64,000 nt of DNA from Roseateles sp. (lineage in GTDB: Bacteria; Pseudomonadota; Gammaproteobacteria; Burkholderiales; Burkholderiaceae_C): assembly GCA_019234295.1 (NCBI GenBank), contig JAFALK010000073.1:1-64000 (forward strand). Direction: 5' to 3'. The notes under the pieces are model-generated. The model saw only the letters and a list, made by a program, of their open reading frames with translations, did no database searches and was not told where the DNA came from. The position numbers and the translations under genes are program-made. Position 1 is the stretch's first letter. Each line of letters opens with the position of its first letter. Positions 52,476 through 61,561 of this stretch are shown one piece after another.

Positions 52476-53657
52476 TCAGAAACGATGGTGATAGCCCAGC
52501 AGGGCCAATTGGACCTTGCTGGTCAGCGATGTGCCGGTGCTGGGGCCGGCGCCATTGAGCGTGGTGCGCGGGTTGAGCTCGTAGCCGACGTTGATCTCGG
52601 CATTTGGGTCGAGCTGCCAGCTGGCCCCCAGGGTGAAGGCATGCTTGTTGACCGAGGGCACGAGCAGGTTCTGCAACGTGCGGCTGCTGTCGATCTGGCC
52701 GTTATTGCGGCTCGCGCCGGCCCGCAGGGTCAGCTGCTCGTCGAGCTGCCAGGACGCGCCCAGCCGGACCACGGATTGATTGCGCCAGGCAAAGCCGTTG
52801 GGGTCCTTCATCGCCTTGATGTCGCCCCACTGGATGCGCAGCCAGTCGGCGGCCAGGGTCAGTCGCTCGTTGGGCTTCCAGGCGGCGCCCACGCCAAGCT
52901 GGCCCGGCACGTCCAGGCGCCCGCTGCTGTAGGCGAGCAGGTCCTGCTCGTAGCCCTTGAGCTTGCTCATGCGGCTGCGCGACTTGAGGTTGAGGCCGAA
53001 GCTCCAGGCGTCCGAGGCCTGCCACAGCAGGCCGGCGCGCAGGCCTGCGCCGGTGGCGGTCTGCGAACCGTGGCTGGGCAGCGGTGCGAGGCCGCCGGGT
53101 ACCGGCGCCGGCACGATCACGCCGCGGGTCTCGAACTGCTGCAGCGCCAGGTTGAGTCCGAGGCCGATCGAGAGCTCGCGGCTGGGGGTCCAGGCCACCG
53201 CCGGTATCAGTTCCATCACGCGCAGGGTGGTCTTGGCCGTATCGGCACCCGGTACCGGCAGGGCCGGCTGACCATAATCGGAGCCGGCGCCACTGCCGGC
53301 GATGCTCAGGCCGAGTGCCCATTCGGAACTGGCCCGCCAATTGAAGCCGCCCTCGGGCGCCACCTCGGTCTGCTCGTTGTGCAGCGTGTTGCCGGGCTGC
53401 ACGTAGTCGGCTGTCGAACGGCCGTTGAAGACCTGGGCGCCCAGCGTCCACGAGGTGGGCAGCCGCCCCAGGCCCGCCGGGTTGTTGGCGGCCGCCTCGG
53501 CGTCCAGCGGCAGGGCGATGGAGGCGCCCCCCATCGAGGCGTTCTTGACACCGTAGCCGCCCGGTTGGGCGCCGTTGATGGCCATGACGGCGCCGTGGAA
53601 GGCGAGTGCCGCGGCAGGGACGGCGAGGTGTTTGAGCCCGGAAAAGGTTGCTTGCAT
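52476..53657 (-). CDS. FadL/TodX-type outer membrane uptake channel
   Basis: A 393-aa outer membrane protein of the FadL/TodX family, which imports hydrophobic compounds such as fatty acids and aromatics. The signal peptide MQATFSGLKHLAVPAAALAF precedes the FadL hallmark GGYGVKNASMGGASIALP and the beta barrel ending LLGYHHRF with terminal Phe. The frame continues to 53723, but GGAG eight bases before the ATG at 53657 marks the true start. It is the first gene of cluster B, adjacent to the TetR operator region. Confidence 0.88.
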   Translation of the reverse strand: MQATFSGLKHLAVPAAALAFHGAVMAINGAQPGGYGVKNASMGGASIALPLDAEAAANNPAGLGRLPTSWTLGAQVFNGRSTADYVQPGNTLHNEQTEVAPEGGFNWRASSEWALGLSIAGSGAGSDYGQPALPVPGADTAKTTLRVMELIPAVAWTPSRELSIGLGLNLALQQFETRGVIVPAPVPGGLAPLPSHGSQTATGAGLRAGLLWQASDAWSFGLNLKSRSRMSKLKGYEQDLLAYSSGRLDVPGQLGVGAAWKPNERLTLAADWLRIQWGDIKAMKDPNGFAWRNQSVVRLGASWQLDEQLTLRAGASRNNGQIDSSRTLQNLLVPSVNKHAFTLGASWQLDPNAEINVGYELNPRTTLNGAGPSTGTSLTSKVQLALLGYHHRF

Positions 53658-53712
53658 AGGTTGTCTCCGTTGGGATTGCTGGGATGTGCTTCTTCTTGTT
53701 TTCGCGATAATA

Positions 53713-53745
53713 ATGACAAACATGTCATGATGACAATAGTGTCGT
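53713..53745. promoter_or_regulatory. Two tandem TetR operators controlling cluster B
   Basis: ATGACA-AACA-TGTCAT (53713-53728) and ATGACA-ATAG-TGTCGT (53730-53745) are in tandem, 17 bp apart, between the divergent FadL-type and TetR genes. The first is a perfect 6-4-6 repeat, the second has one mismatch. The same core recurs at 30579-30594. They overlap the likely promoters of both directions. Confidence 0.7.
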
Positions 53746-53776
53746 TATTAAAAGGGCCAACTGGCACAATCGCAGC

Positions 53777-54451
53777 ATGCAGACAGAGGACCACCGACAA
53801 CGGGTTGCCGCAGAGCGACGTGAGCGGATGCGAGCCCGCTTGCTGGCCAGCGCGATGAAGCTGGTGGCGGCCAAAGGGCCGGCGGCGATGTCGATCGACG
53901 ACGTCATTTCCGACGCGCAGGTCTCGCGCGGCACGTTCTACAAGTACTTCACCTCGCCCGAAGAGCTGGTGCGCGAGTTGGCGGTCGACGTGGCGAACGA
54001 ACTGATCCGCATGGCCGAGCCGGTCGTGCAGCGCTTCGACGATCCGGCCGAACGCGTGAGCTGCGGCATGCGTCTCGTGGCGCGTCTGGCGCTGGAGCAT
54101 CCGCTGGCTGCCAGTTTCCTGGTGCGACTCGGGTGGCCCGATGTGCGGGGCTCGACCATCCTGCTGGACTTCGTCGAGCGCGATCTGGCTGAAGGCCTTC
54201 GCCGCGGCCGGTTCGTTCAGATGCCGCTGGCGCTCGCGGTGAACATCGTGGCCGGGACGGTCGTCGGCGCCTCGAACTGCATGCTCAAAACGGCTTGTGA
54301 GCCCGACTTCGCCGAACAGGCGGCTGCCGCTGCCTTGCGAGCGCTGGGGCTTGACGCCAATGAGGCCAAGCGCATCGCAAAGCTTCGCCTGGAGCCGGCC
54401 AGGGTCGATTCATCAGGACTGCTGTCGGATGTCTTGGCGCAAAGCGCGTGA
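53777..54451 (+). CDS. TetR-family regulator of cluster B
   Basis: A 224-aa TetR protein. The helix-turn-helix is at about residues 37-62 (MSIDDVISDAQVSRGTFYKY then FTSPEEL). The helical ligand-binding domain is of normal size. It is divergent from the FadL-type gene, and the tandem operators at 53713-53745 lie between them, so repression of cluster B and of itself is likely. The orphan operator at 30573-30600 may be another target of this protein. The ligand is unknown but is probably the uptake substrate or a pathway intermediate. Confidence 0.88.
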   Translation: MQTEDHRQRVAAERRERMRARLLASAMKLVAAKGPAAMSIDDVISDAQVSRGTFYKYFTSPEELVRELAVDVANELIRMAEPVVQRFDDPAERVSCGMRLVARLALEHPLAASFLVRLGWPDVRGSTILLDFVERDLAEGLRRGRFVQMPLALAVNIVAGTVVGASNCMLKTACEPDFAEQAAAAALRALGLDANEAKRIAKLRLEPARVDSSGLLSDVLAQSA

Positions 54452-54634
54452 TCGCAGCGATGCTTTGCGGTTGAAATCGTCGTCAGCTGATGGCTGGCGA
54501 GGCTGCTGCCAGGATTTGCGGGCGGAATCGCACAAGCCGTAGCAAGTACCGTCGGTTCCTGACCGCCGTTCTCACCCAGGGACGCGCACCGTTTGTGCGA
54601 ATGCGCCCTGCGCGGTGCCGTGCGCCAAAGTGAG

Positions 54635-54649
54635 GCACGGCCCTGGTGC
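54635..54649. promoter_or_regulatory. NtrC-like site 1
   Basis: GCAC (54635-54638), N7, GTGC (54646-54649) matches the NtrC consensus spacing GCAC-N7-GTGC. It is 24 bp from site 2 and about 90-105 bp before the sigma-54 promoter. Confidence 0.65.
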
Positions 54650-54658
54650 CACCTCGTT

Positions 54659-54673
54659 TCACCACCTTGGTGC
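54659..54673. promoter_or_regulatory. NtrC-like site 2
   Basis: TCAC (54659-54662), N7, GTGC (54670-54673), one mismatch from GCAC-N7-GTGC. Two sites one helical-turn multiple apart fit cooperative enhancer binding. Confidence 0.6.
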
Positions 54674-54737
54674 ATCAAGCCAAGGGTTTGCCCGGAATTC
54701 CGCCGTTTTTTCCCCCATCGAGCGCCGGGGGGACGCC

Positions 54738-54754
54738 CTGGCACGGAAGCTGCT
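54738..54754 (+). promoter_or_regulatory. Sigma-54 promoter of the torF-like/glnK/amtB operon
   Basis: CTGGCACG-GAAG-CTGCT: the -24 GG and -12 GC are 10 bases apart, close to the consensus YTGGCACG-N4-TTGCW. The first gene starts at 54805. Transcription would begin at about 54766. Confidence 0.75.
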
Positions 54755-54804
54755 CAAGCTCACAGGTCCGACTTCAACACCAAGATCAAAAGAAAGGAAT
54801 CACC

Positions 54805-55903
<1,099 letters not shown>

Positions 55904-55927
55904 AAAACAAAGATCGGAGAAACAGAG

Positions 55928-57451
55928 ATGAAGACACTTCTCGCTTCCCTGGCCCTGGCATGCGCATTCATCGCGCCGAGCGCCTGGGCCCAGGACCCGG
56001 CGGCTTCTGCTGCTCCGGCCGCCAGCGTGGCGTCCGTCGCCGCCGCCTCGGCCGCGCCTGCGCCAGCAGCCGCATCGGCCCCCGCCGAAGCGGCCAGCGC
56101 GGCGGCTGCGCCGGCCCAGCCCAACAAGGGCGACACGGCCTGGATGCTGGTCTCCACCCTGCTCGTCATCATGATGACGGTGCCGGGCCTGGCCCTGTTC
56201 TACGGCGGCCTGGTGCGCAGCAAGAACATGCTGTCAGTGCTCATGCAGGTGATGGTGGGCTTCTCGCTGATCGTGGTGCTTTGGTGCCTGTACGGCTACA
56301 GCCTCGCGTTCACCGAGGGCAATGCCTTCATCGGCGGCACGGACCGGTTCTTCATGAAGGGCATCTGGGACAACGTCGCGGGCACCTTTGCCACCACGGG
56401 CACCTTCAGCAAGGGCGTGCCGATGTACGAGATGGTGTATGCGGCCTTCCAGGCGACGTTCGCCGGCATCACCGCTTGCTTGATCGTTGGCTCCTTCGCC
56501 GAGCGCATCAAGTTCGGCGCTGTGCTGGCCTTCCTGGCCCTGTGGTTCACCTTCAGCTACCTGCCGATCGCTCACATGGTCTGGTTCTGGCCCGGCCCGG
56601 ATGCCTATACGGCTGCGAATCTCGTTGACGCGACCAACGCCAAGGGCGGCCTGGTCTGGCAGTGGGGCGCGCTGGACTTCGCCGGCGGCACGGTGGTGCA
56701 CATCAATGCCGCCGTGGCCGGCATCGTTGGCGCCTTCATGGTCGGCAAGCGAGTGGGCTTCGGCAAGGAATCCTTCACGCCGCACAGCCTGACGTTGACC
56801 ATGGTCGGTGCCTCGCTGCTGTGGGTGGGCTGGTTCGGCTTCAACGCCGGCTCGGCCCTGGAAGCCAACGGCTCAGCCGCCCTGGCCTTCATCAACACCT
56901 TTGTCGCCACCGCCGCTGCCGTCTTGGCCTGGAGCCTCGGCGAGAAGCTGCACCGCGGCAAGGCGTCGATGCTGGGCGCCGCTTCCGGCGCCGTCGCAGG
57001 CCTCGTGGCCATCACGCCGGCTGCCGGCAATGTGGGCATCATCGGCGGCCTGATCATCGGCTTGGCCGCTGGCTTCGCTTGCCTGTGGGGCGTGACCGGC
57101 CTGAAGAAGCTGATCGGTGCGGACGACACGCTCGACGTCTTCGGCGTGCACGGCGTGGGCGGTATCTTGGGCGCCCTGCTGACCGGCGTTTTCAACGCCC
57201 CGCAACTTGGCGGCCCGAGCTACCCGGTTGACTGGTTCCAGGGCACGCTGGTGAATGCCGACGCTTACTCGATCTGGGCGCAGTTCATCGTCCAGACCAA
57301 GGCTGTGGGCGTGACCCTGGTGTGGTCGGGCGTGGTCTCCGTGATCGCCTACAAGATCGTGGACATGACCATCGGCCTGCGCGTTCCCGAAGACGAAGAG
57401 CGCGAGGGCCTGGACATCACCTCGCACGGCGAGACGGCCTACAGCAAGTAA
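55928..57451 (+). CDS. amtB: Ammonium transporter AmtB
   Basis: A 507-aa ammonium channel. A signal peptide ending AWA is followed by an unusual Ala/Pro/Ser-rich stretch of about 45 residues (23-68), then eleven membrane helices. Typical motifs are LALFYGGLVRSKNMLS, LAIHMVWFWPGP-like IAHMVWFWPG, GGTVVHINAAVAG (pore His) and DVFGVHGVGGILGALLTG (second pore His). A cleaved N-terminus with extra residues is common in proteobacterial AmtB, but the low-complexity length is notable. Third gene of the operon, 24 bp after glnK. Confidence 0.95.
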   Translation: MKTLLASLALACAFIAPSAWAQDPAASAAPAASVASVAAASAAPAPAAASAPAEAASAAAAPAQPNKGDTAWMLVSTLLVIMMTVPGLALFYGGLVRSKNMLSVLMQVMVGFSLIVVLWCLYGYSLAFTEGNAFIGGTDRFFMKGIWDNVAGTFATTGTFSKGVPMYEMVYAAFQATFAGITACLIVGSFAERIKFGAVLAFLALWFTFSYLPIAHMVWFWPGPDAYTAANLVDATNAKGGLVWQWGALDFAGGTVVHINAAVAGIVGAFMVGKRVGFGKESFTPHSLTLTMVGASLLWVGWFGFNAGSALEANGSAALAFINTFVATAAAVLAWSLGEKLHRGKASMLGAASGAVAGLVAITPAAGNVGIIGGLIIGLAAGFACLWGVTGLKKLIGADDTLDVFGVHGVGGILGALLTGVFNAPQLGGPSYPVDWFQGTLVNADAYSIWAQFIVQTKAVGVTLVWSGVVSVIAYKIVDMTIGLRVPEDEEREGLDITSHGETAYSK

Positions 57452-57474
57452 GCCGGGACTTCCTCATCCTTCAA

Positions 57475-57492
57475 GCCGCCCCTCGGGGCGGC
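57475..57492. terminator. Hairpin just after amtB
   Basis: GCCGCCCC (57475-57482), TC, GGGGCGGC (57485-57492), a perfect 8-bp stem 24 bases after the amtB stop. No T-run follows. It may act with the next hairpin. Confidence 0.55.
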
Positions 57493-57512
57493 CAATGAGA
57501 TGGCTCTACCCG

Positions 57513-57548
57513 CACCCCGGTGACGCAAGTCCCCGGGGTGTTCTTCTT
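57513..57548 (+). terminator. Rho-independent terminator of the amtB operon
   Basis: CACCCCGG (57513-57520) and CCGGGGTG (57533-57540) form an 8-bp stem with a 12-base loop, followed by TTCTTCTT. It fits an intrinsic terminator. Confidence 0.7.
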
Positions 57549-57730
57549 GGGTGAGCCCGGCATGCACCTACTCGGAGGTGAAAATCCTCGACCAGCCCGG
57601 TACTTGCACGGGACGATGCGTCATAGATCCGACAGGCCTGAGCGTGAAGCTGGGTGCGCATACACCGGGGAGTTCAGAGCGTGTGCCCCAGAGAAAAAAA
57701 CGGGCGTCAAGAGGCGACGGGATGCGCCCC
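57549..57730 (+). ncRNA. Possible degenerate group II intron 5' fragment
   Basis: No ORF is credible here. GGAGGTGAAAATCCTC at 57574-57589 resembles the GGAGGTGAAAGTCCTC-type stem in domain I of group II introns. Nearby pieces such as GTCATAGATCCGACAGGC and an A-run (57693-57699) also look like structured RNA rather than promoter DNA. There is no reverse transcriptase and no domain V is evident, so only a fragment is proposed. Confidence 0.3.
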
Positions 57731-57884
57731 AGCAGCTCCAGTGTCTTGCTTGACCCGCCGGATGCGGACCGGCGTGGCCGTTGGGGTGAGAGGGCGCAGG
57801 GGCACCCCCTCATCCCAGTTGATTCGGGAGCGGCCGGGCGGGTGGCCTGAGTTGTGACGCGACGCAGACCTCCATAATCTCCCA

Positions 57885-58307
57885 ATGCTCTGGGTCAAAG
57901 CCTTTCACATCGTTTTCGTCGCGAGCTGGTTTGCGGGTCTGTTCTACCTGCCGCGCATCTTTGTCAACCTGGCCATGGTGCCTGCAGGCAGCGAGGCAGA
58001 GCGTGCGCGGCTGTTGCTGATGGCGCGCAAGTTGTACCGCTTCGCTTCGATTTTGATGGGCGTGGCGCTCATCCTGGGCCTGGTGCTGTGGCTGTATTAC
58101 GGTGTCGGCAGGGGCCAGGGCTGGATGCATGCCAAGCTCGCCCTGGTGCTGGCCGTCATCGGATACCACCATGGCTGTGGCGCGCTGCTCAAGCGCTTCG
58201 AGCGCGGAGAGACGCCGCGCAGCGAGCGCTGGTTCCGCGTCTTCAATGAGGTGGCCGTGCTGATCTTCGTCGCGGTCGTCATCCTCGTCGTGGTCAAGCC
58301 CTTCTGA
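57885..58307 (+). CDS. hemJ: HemJ-type protoporphyrinogen IX oxidase
   Basis: A 140-aa integral membrane protein of the UPF0093/HemJ family with four helices. MLWVKAFHIVFVASWFAGLF (conserved His8 and Trp) and the second conserved segment GWMHAKLALVLAVIGYHH, followed by Cys-Gly, are visible. HemJ oxidises protoporphyrinogen IX to protoporphyrin IX in heme synthesis. In databases it is often labelled CopD family. It overlaps the VanZ-like gene by one base (TGATG). Confidence 0.85.
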   Translation: MLWVKAFHIVFVASWFAGLFYLPRIFVNLAMVPAGSEAERARLLLMARKLYRFASILMGVALILGLVLWLYYGVGRGQGWMHAKLALVLAVIGYHHGCGALLKRFERGETPRSERWFRVFNEVAVLIFVAVVILVVVKPF

Positions 58308-59395
58308 TGCACCAGGAGAACAGCACCGCGAGATGGTTGCTGGCGGCCTGGCTGGCCCTGATCGTCTACGCGAGCCTCTACCCCTTCGAGCCCTGGCGCT
58401 GGCCGCCGAGCCAGGACTGGCGCAGCGTGCTGGCCCTGCCCTGGCCCCGCAAGATCTTCCCCTGGGACGCGCAGATCAATGTGGTCGGCTACATGCCGCT
58501 GGGCATGCTGCTGCGCACGCGAGGCCCGCGGCCCGGGCTGTTCTGGCCGCTGCTGCTGTCGATAGCGCTGTCGTACACGATGGAGGTGCTGCAGACCTTC
58601 CTGCCCGGCCGCGTGCCCTCGGCCTCGGACCTGTTCTTCAACAGCACGGGCGCCCTGGCTGGTGCCGTGCTGGCCTGGATCGCCGACCGCGTCGGTTTGC
58701 TGGAGCGCTCGCATGGCTGGCGCGAGAGCTGGTTCGAGTCTGACAGCGCCGGAGGGCTGGCCCTGCTGACGCTGTGGCCGATGGCCTTGCTGTGTCCGAC
58801 GCCCGTGCCGCTCGGAGTCGGGCGCTGGTTGCCGCATCTGCAAGAATGGCTTCTCGACGCGCTCGAGGGCACGCGCTGGGAAGACTCGTCCTTCCTCTGG
58901 TTCGAGCCCGATGCGCCGGTGCAGCGGGCGCTGCCGCCGGGTTTCGAAGCGCTGGCCATTGCGCTCGGCCTGCTCGGCCCGGTGCTTCTGGGCCTGGCGG
59001 TGGCGCGGCGCGGCTGGCGGAGATACCTGCTCGTGCCGATGATCGGCCTGGGCGGCGTGTTGAGCACGGCCTTGTCCACGGCGCTGAACTTCGGCCCACA
59101 GCACGCCTGGGCCTGGCTCACGCCGCCGGCCCTGCCGGGCTTGAGCCTTGGCCTGATGCTGGGGCTGCTCGCCGTGCCACTGCCCAGGCGGGCCTGCGCG
59201 GCGCTGGGACTGGTCGTGCTGCCCAGCCTCATCGCCCTGGTCACGCACGCGCCAGCCGATCCCTTCCTCTCCATCAGCCTGCAGGCCTGGGACCAGGGAC
59301 GCTTCGTCAATCTTTACGGCATGGGCCAGTGGCTCGGCTGGGTCTGGCCTTTTGGAGCGCTGGCCTGGCTGCTGACCTCGGTGGCGCGCCGATAA
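58307..59395 (+). CDS. VanZ-family membrane protein
   Basis: A 362-aa protein with about nine hydrophobic segments. The VanZ-like N-terminal domain holds ASLYPFEPW, DAQINVVGYMPLGMLL and SYTMEVLQTFLPGRVPSASD, the family signature. The C-terminal half adds four or five helices of unknown role. VanZ domains occur in teicoplanin resistance but most environmental members have no known function. It starts inside the stop of hemJ and is followed after 7 bp by the ferredoxin gene. Confidence 0.85.
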   Translation: MHQENSTARWLLAAWLALIVYASLYPFEPWRWPPSQDWRSVLALPWPRKIFPWDAQINVVGYMPLGMLLRTRGPRPGLFWPLLLSIALSYTMEVLQTFLPGRVPSASDLFFNSTGALAGAVLAWIADRVGLLERSHGWRESWFESDSAGGLALLTLWPMALLCPTPVPLGVGRWLPHLQEWLLDALEGTRWEDSSFLWFEPDAPVQRALPPGFEALAIALGLLGPVLLGLAVARRGWRRYLLVPMIGLGGVLSTALSTALNFGPQHAWAWLTPPALPGLSLGLMLGLLAVPLPRRACAALGLVVLPSLIALVTHAPADPFLSISLQAWDQGRFVNLYGMGQWLGWVWPFGALAWLLTSVARR

Positions 59396-59402
59396 TGCGC
59401 GG

Positions 59403-59726
59403 ATGAGCTATTACGAGCGTCACATCTTCTTTTGCCTCAACAAGCGCGACGGCGAAGCCGCCTGCATGGACCACGACGCGCAGGCCTCCTTCGAGCACTG
59501 CAAGTCGCGGGTCAAGGCCGAGGGCCTGGCCGGCAAAGGCGGCGTGCGTGTGAACAAGGCTGGCTGCCTGGACCGCTGCGCCGGCGGGCCGGTGGCGGTG
59601 ATCTACCCGGAAGCCGTCTGGTACACCTACGTCGACAAGAGCGACATCGACGAGATCGTCGAGAAGCACCTCAAGAACGGCGAGGTCGTCGAGCGACTGG
59701 TCCTGCCCGAGTCGATCGGACGATGA
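59403..59726 (+). CDS. Thioredoxin-like [2Fe-2S] ferredoxin
   Basis: A 107-aa protein. HIFFCLNKRDGEAACMDHDA gives Cys11 and Cys21, and NKAGCLDRCAGGPV gives Cys55 and Cys59, the pattern of thioredoxin-like [2Fe-2S] ferredoxins (an extra Cys33 is present). The partner reductase or oxidase is unknown. The stop overlaps the start of the hydrolase gene by 4 bases (ATGA). Confidence 0.88.
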   Translation: MSYYERHIFFCLNKRDGEAACMDHDAQASFEHCKSRVKAEGLAGKGGVRVNKAGCLDRCAGGPVAVIYPEAVWYTYVDKSDIDEIVEKHLKNGEVVERLVLPESIGR

Positions 59727-60331
59727 ACTCGCAGACCCAGAAGCGCCTCGTGCCCGGCCCGGCCGGGCATATCGATGTGGCGCTGGACATGCCCGCGGGC
59801 ACACCGCGCGGCATGGCCCTCGTGTGCCACCCGAACCCGACCCAGGGCGGCACCATGGACAACAAGGTCGTGCAGACCCTGGCGCGGGCCTTTCTTCAGC
59901 TGGGCTACCGCACGGTGCGCTTCAACTTCCGCGGCGTCGGCCAGTCGCAGGGTGGCTGGGACGAAGGCCGGGGCGAGATCGACGACGCGCTGGCCGTTCT
60001 GGCCGCTACGCGCGAGGTGGGCGAGCCCTGGCTGCTGGCTGGCTTCTCCTTCGGCGGCTATGTGGCCTCGCGCGTGTTGCAGCGGGTGAGCGAGCCGCCG
60101 CAGCGCCTGGTCCTGGTCGGGCCGGCGACGAGCCGCTTCGACACCGCGCCCGTGCCGCCGGAGACGGTCGTGATTCACGGAGAGGTCGATGACGTGGTGC
60201 CGCTGACCTCGGTGCTCGATTGGGCCCGTCCGCAGAGCCTGCCAGTGACCGTGGTGCCCGGTGTCGGCCATTTCTTCCATGGGCAGCTGCCGCTGCTCAA
60301 GAACCTCGTGGTTCGCAACTTCCCTTCCTGA
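59723..60331 (+). CDS. Alpha/beta hydrolase (dienelactone hydrolase-like)
   Basis: A 202-aa alpha/beta hydrolase. PNPTQGGTMDNKVVQTLARA, FNFRGVGQSQGGWDEG and the nucleophile motif GFSFGGY (Ser) are present, with an acid in HGEVDDVVP and the His in VPGVGHFFHG. It belongs to the COG2945 group of small cytoplasmic hydrolases. Substrate unknown. Translationally coupled to the ferredoxin gene. The upstream-extended frame from 59432 is antisense noise and is not used. Confidence 0.86.
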   Translation: MNSQTQKRLVPGPAGHIDVALDMPAGTPRGMALVCHPNPTQGGTMDNKVVQTLARAFLQLGYRTVRFNFRGVGQSQGGWDEGRGEIDDALAVLAATREVGEPWLLAGFSFGGYVASRVLQRVSEPPQRLVLVGPATSRFDTAPVPPETVVIHGEVDDVVPLTSVLDWARPQSLPVTVVPGVGHFFHGQLPLLKNLVVRNFPS

Positions 60332-60354
60332 GCCTCACCTCGAGCATTCCCCGA

Positions 60355-61530
60355 ATGAAACGCCTTCTTGCTCTCTTGCTTGCCTGTGCCTCGCTCGCCC
60401 AAGCCCAAGCCCAAGCTCCTTTGCCACCCGAGATCGCCGCGCGCAACTACGTGCTGATCGACGTGACTGCCGGCAAGCACCTGCTGGCCGAGCGCGACGC
60501 CGACGCGCAGCAGGACCCGGCTTCGCTGACGAAGCTGATGACCGCCTACCTCGTGTTTGACGCCCTCAAGGCCAAGCGCTTGACGCTGGAGCAGACCCTG
60601 CCGGTCTCAAGGCGCGCCTGGGACGAGGTCAAGGGCGCCGGCAAAGGCGTGGGCGGCTCGGTGATGTTCATCGACACGACCATGACGCCGACCGTCGACC
60701 AGCTGCTGCGCGGTCTCATCATCCAGAGCGGCAACGATGCCGCCGTGGCCCTGGCGGAGGGCGTCAGCGGCACGGTGGAGAACTTCGTGGCGCAGATGAA
60801 CCGGCAGGCGGCAGCCTGGGGCCTGAAGAACACGCACTTCACCAACGTGACGGGCCTGACCGAGCCCAGCCACAAGAGCAGCGCGCGCGACGTGGCCGTG
60901 ATCGCCATGCACATCATCGACGACTATCCGCAGTACTACCCTTATTACTCCCAGAAGGAATTCACCTTCAACAAGATCAAGCAGGGCAACCGCAACATCC
61001 TGCTCTCGCGGGACGCCACCGTCGATGGCATGAAGACAGGCTTCACCGATGCCGCCGGCTACTGCCTGGTGGCCAGCGCGCAACGCGACTTCCCCAACGG
61101 CAAGCGCCGCCTGCTGAGCGTGGTGATGGGCACCTCGTCCAAGACCGCTCGCGCCGACGAGAGCCAGAAGCTGCTGAACTGGGGCTATGCCGCCTTCGAC
61201 GCCGTGCGCCTCTTCGACAAGGGCGTACCGGTGAGCACTGCGCCGGTCTGGAAGGGGGCGGCCAAGGAAGTGAAGCTCATCGGCGCGACGCCCAGCGGCG
61301 CCGTCTACGTGAACGTGCCGCGCGGCGAAGGCGCCGGCCTCAAGACCGAGGTGCAGCGCATGGACCCGCTGGTGGCCCCGATCCAGGCGGGCCAGCGCGT
61401 GGGCACGCTCAAGGTGAGCACGGCCGCCGGCACGCCCGTGGCCGAGATCCCGCTGGTGGCGGCCGAGCCCGTTGCGTTGGCCGGCATCTTCGGACGTGCG
61501 TGGGATGCCATCCGGCTGTGGATCAAGTGA
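60355..61530 (+). CDS. dacA: D-alanyl-D-alanine carboxypeptidase (PBP5/6 type)
   Basis: A 391-aa DacA/DacC family penicillin-binding protein. The signal peptide ends AQAQA. Catalytic motifs are S57-L-T-K60 (ASLTK), S125-G-N (IIQSGNDAA) and K227-T-G (DGMKTGFTD). A C-terminal beta-rich domain and amphipathic tail (FGRAWDAIRLWIK) tether it to the membrane. It removes the terminal D-Ala of peptidoglycan pentapeptides. Next to dat, it suggests a D-alanine handling unit. Confidence 0.93.
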   Translation: MKRLLALLLACASLAQAQAQAPLPPEIAARNYVLIDVTAGKHLLAERDADAQQDPASLTKLMTAYLVFDALKAKRLTLEQTLPVSRRAWDEVKGAGKGVGGSVMFIDTTMTPTVDQLLRGLIIQSGNDAAVALAEGVSGTVENFVAQMNRQAAAWGLKNTHFTNVTGLTEPSHKSSARDVAVIAMHIIDDYPQYYPYYSQKEFTFNKIKQGNRNILLSRDATVDGMKTGFTDAAGYCLVASAQRDFPNGKRRLLSVVMGTSSKTARADESQKLLNWGYAAFDAVRLFDKGVPVSTAPVWKGAAKEVKLIGATPSGAVYVNVPRGEGAGLKTEVQRMDPLVAPIQAGQRVGTLKVSTAAGTPVAEIPLVAAEPVALAGIFGRAWDAIRLWIK

Positions 61531-61561
61531 TCTAATTGAGCGGAGCAAGCACGGAGGCCGT

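Larger units (their letters stand above)
54452..54804. other. 353-bp upstream region of the nitrogen operon
   Basis: No gene is seen. It contains the NtrC-like sites and the sigma-54 promoter described in separate entries. A GCAC-N5-GTGC repeat at 54586-54598 has the wrong spacing for NtrC. Confidence 0.6.

Noticed and set aside
50928-53858. 976-aa plus-strand frame
   Set aside because: Antisense to the FAH, dioxygenase and FadL-type genes; no recognisable domain.
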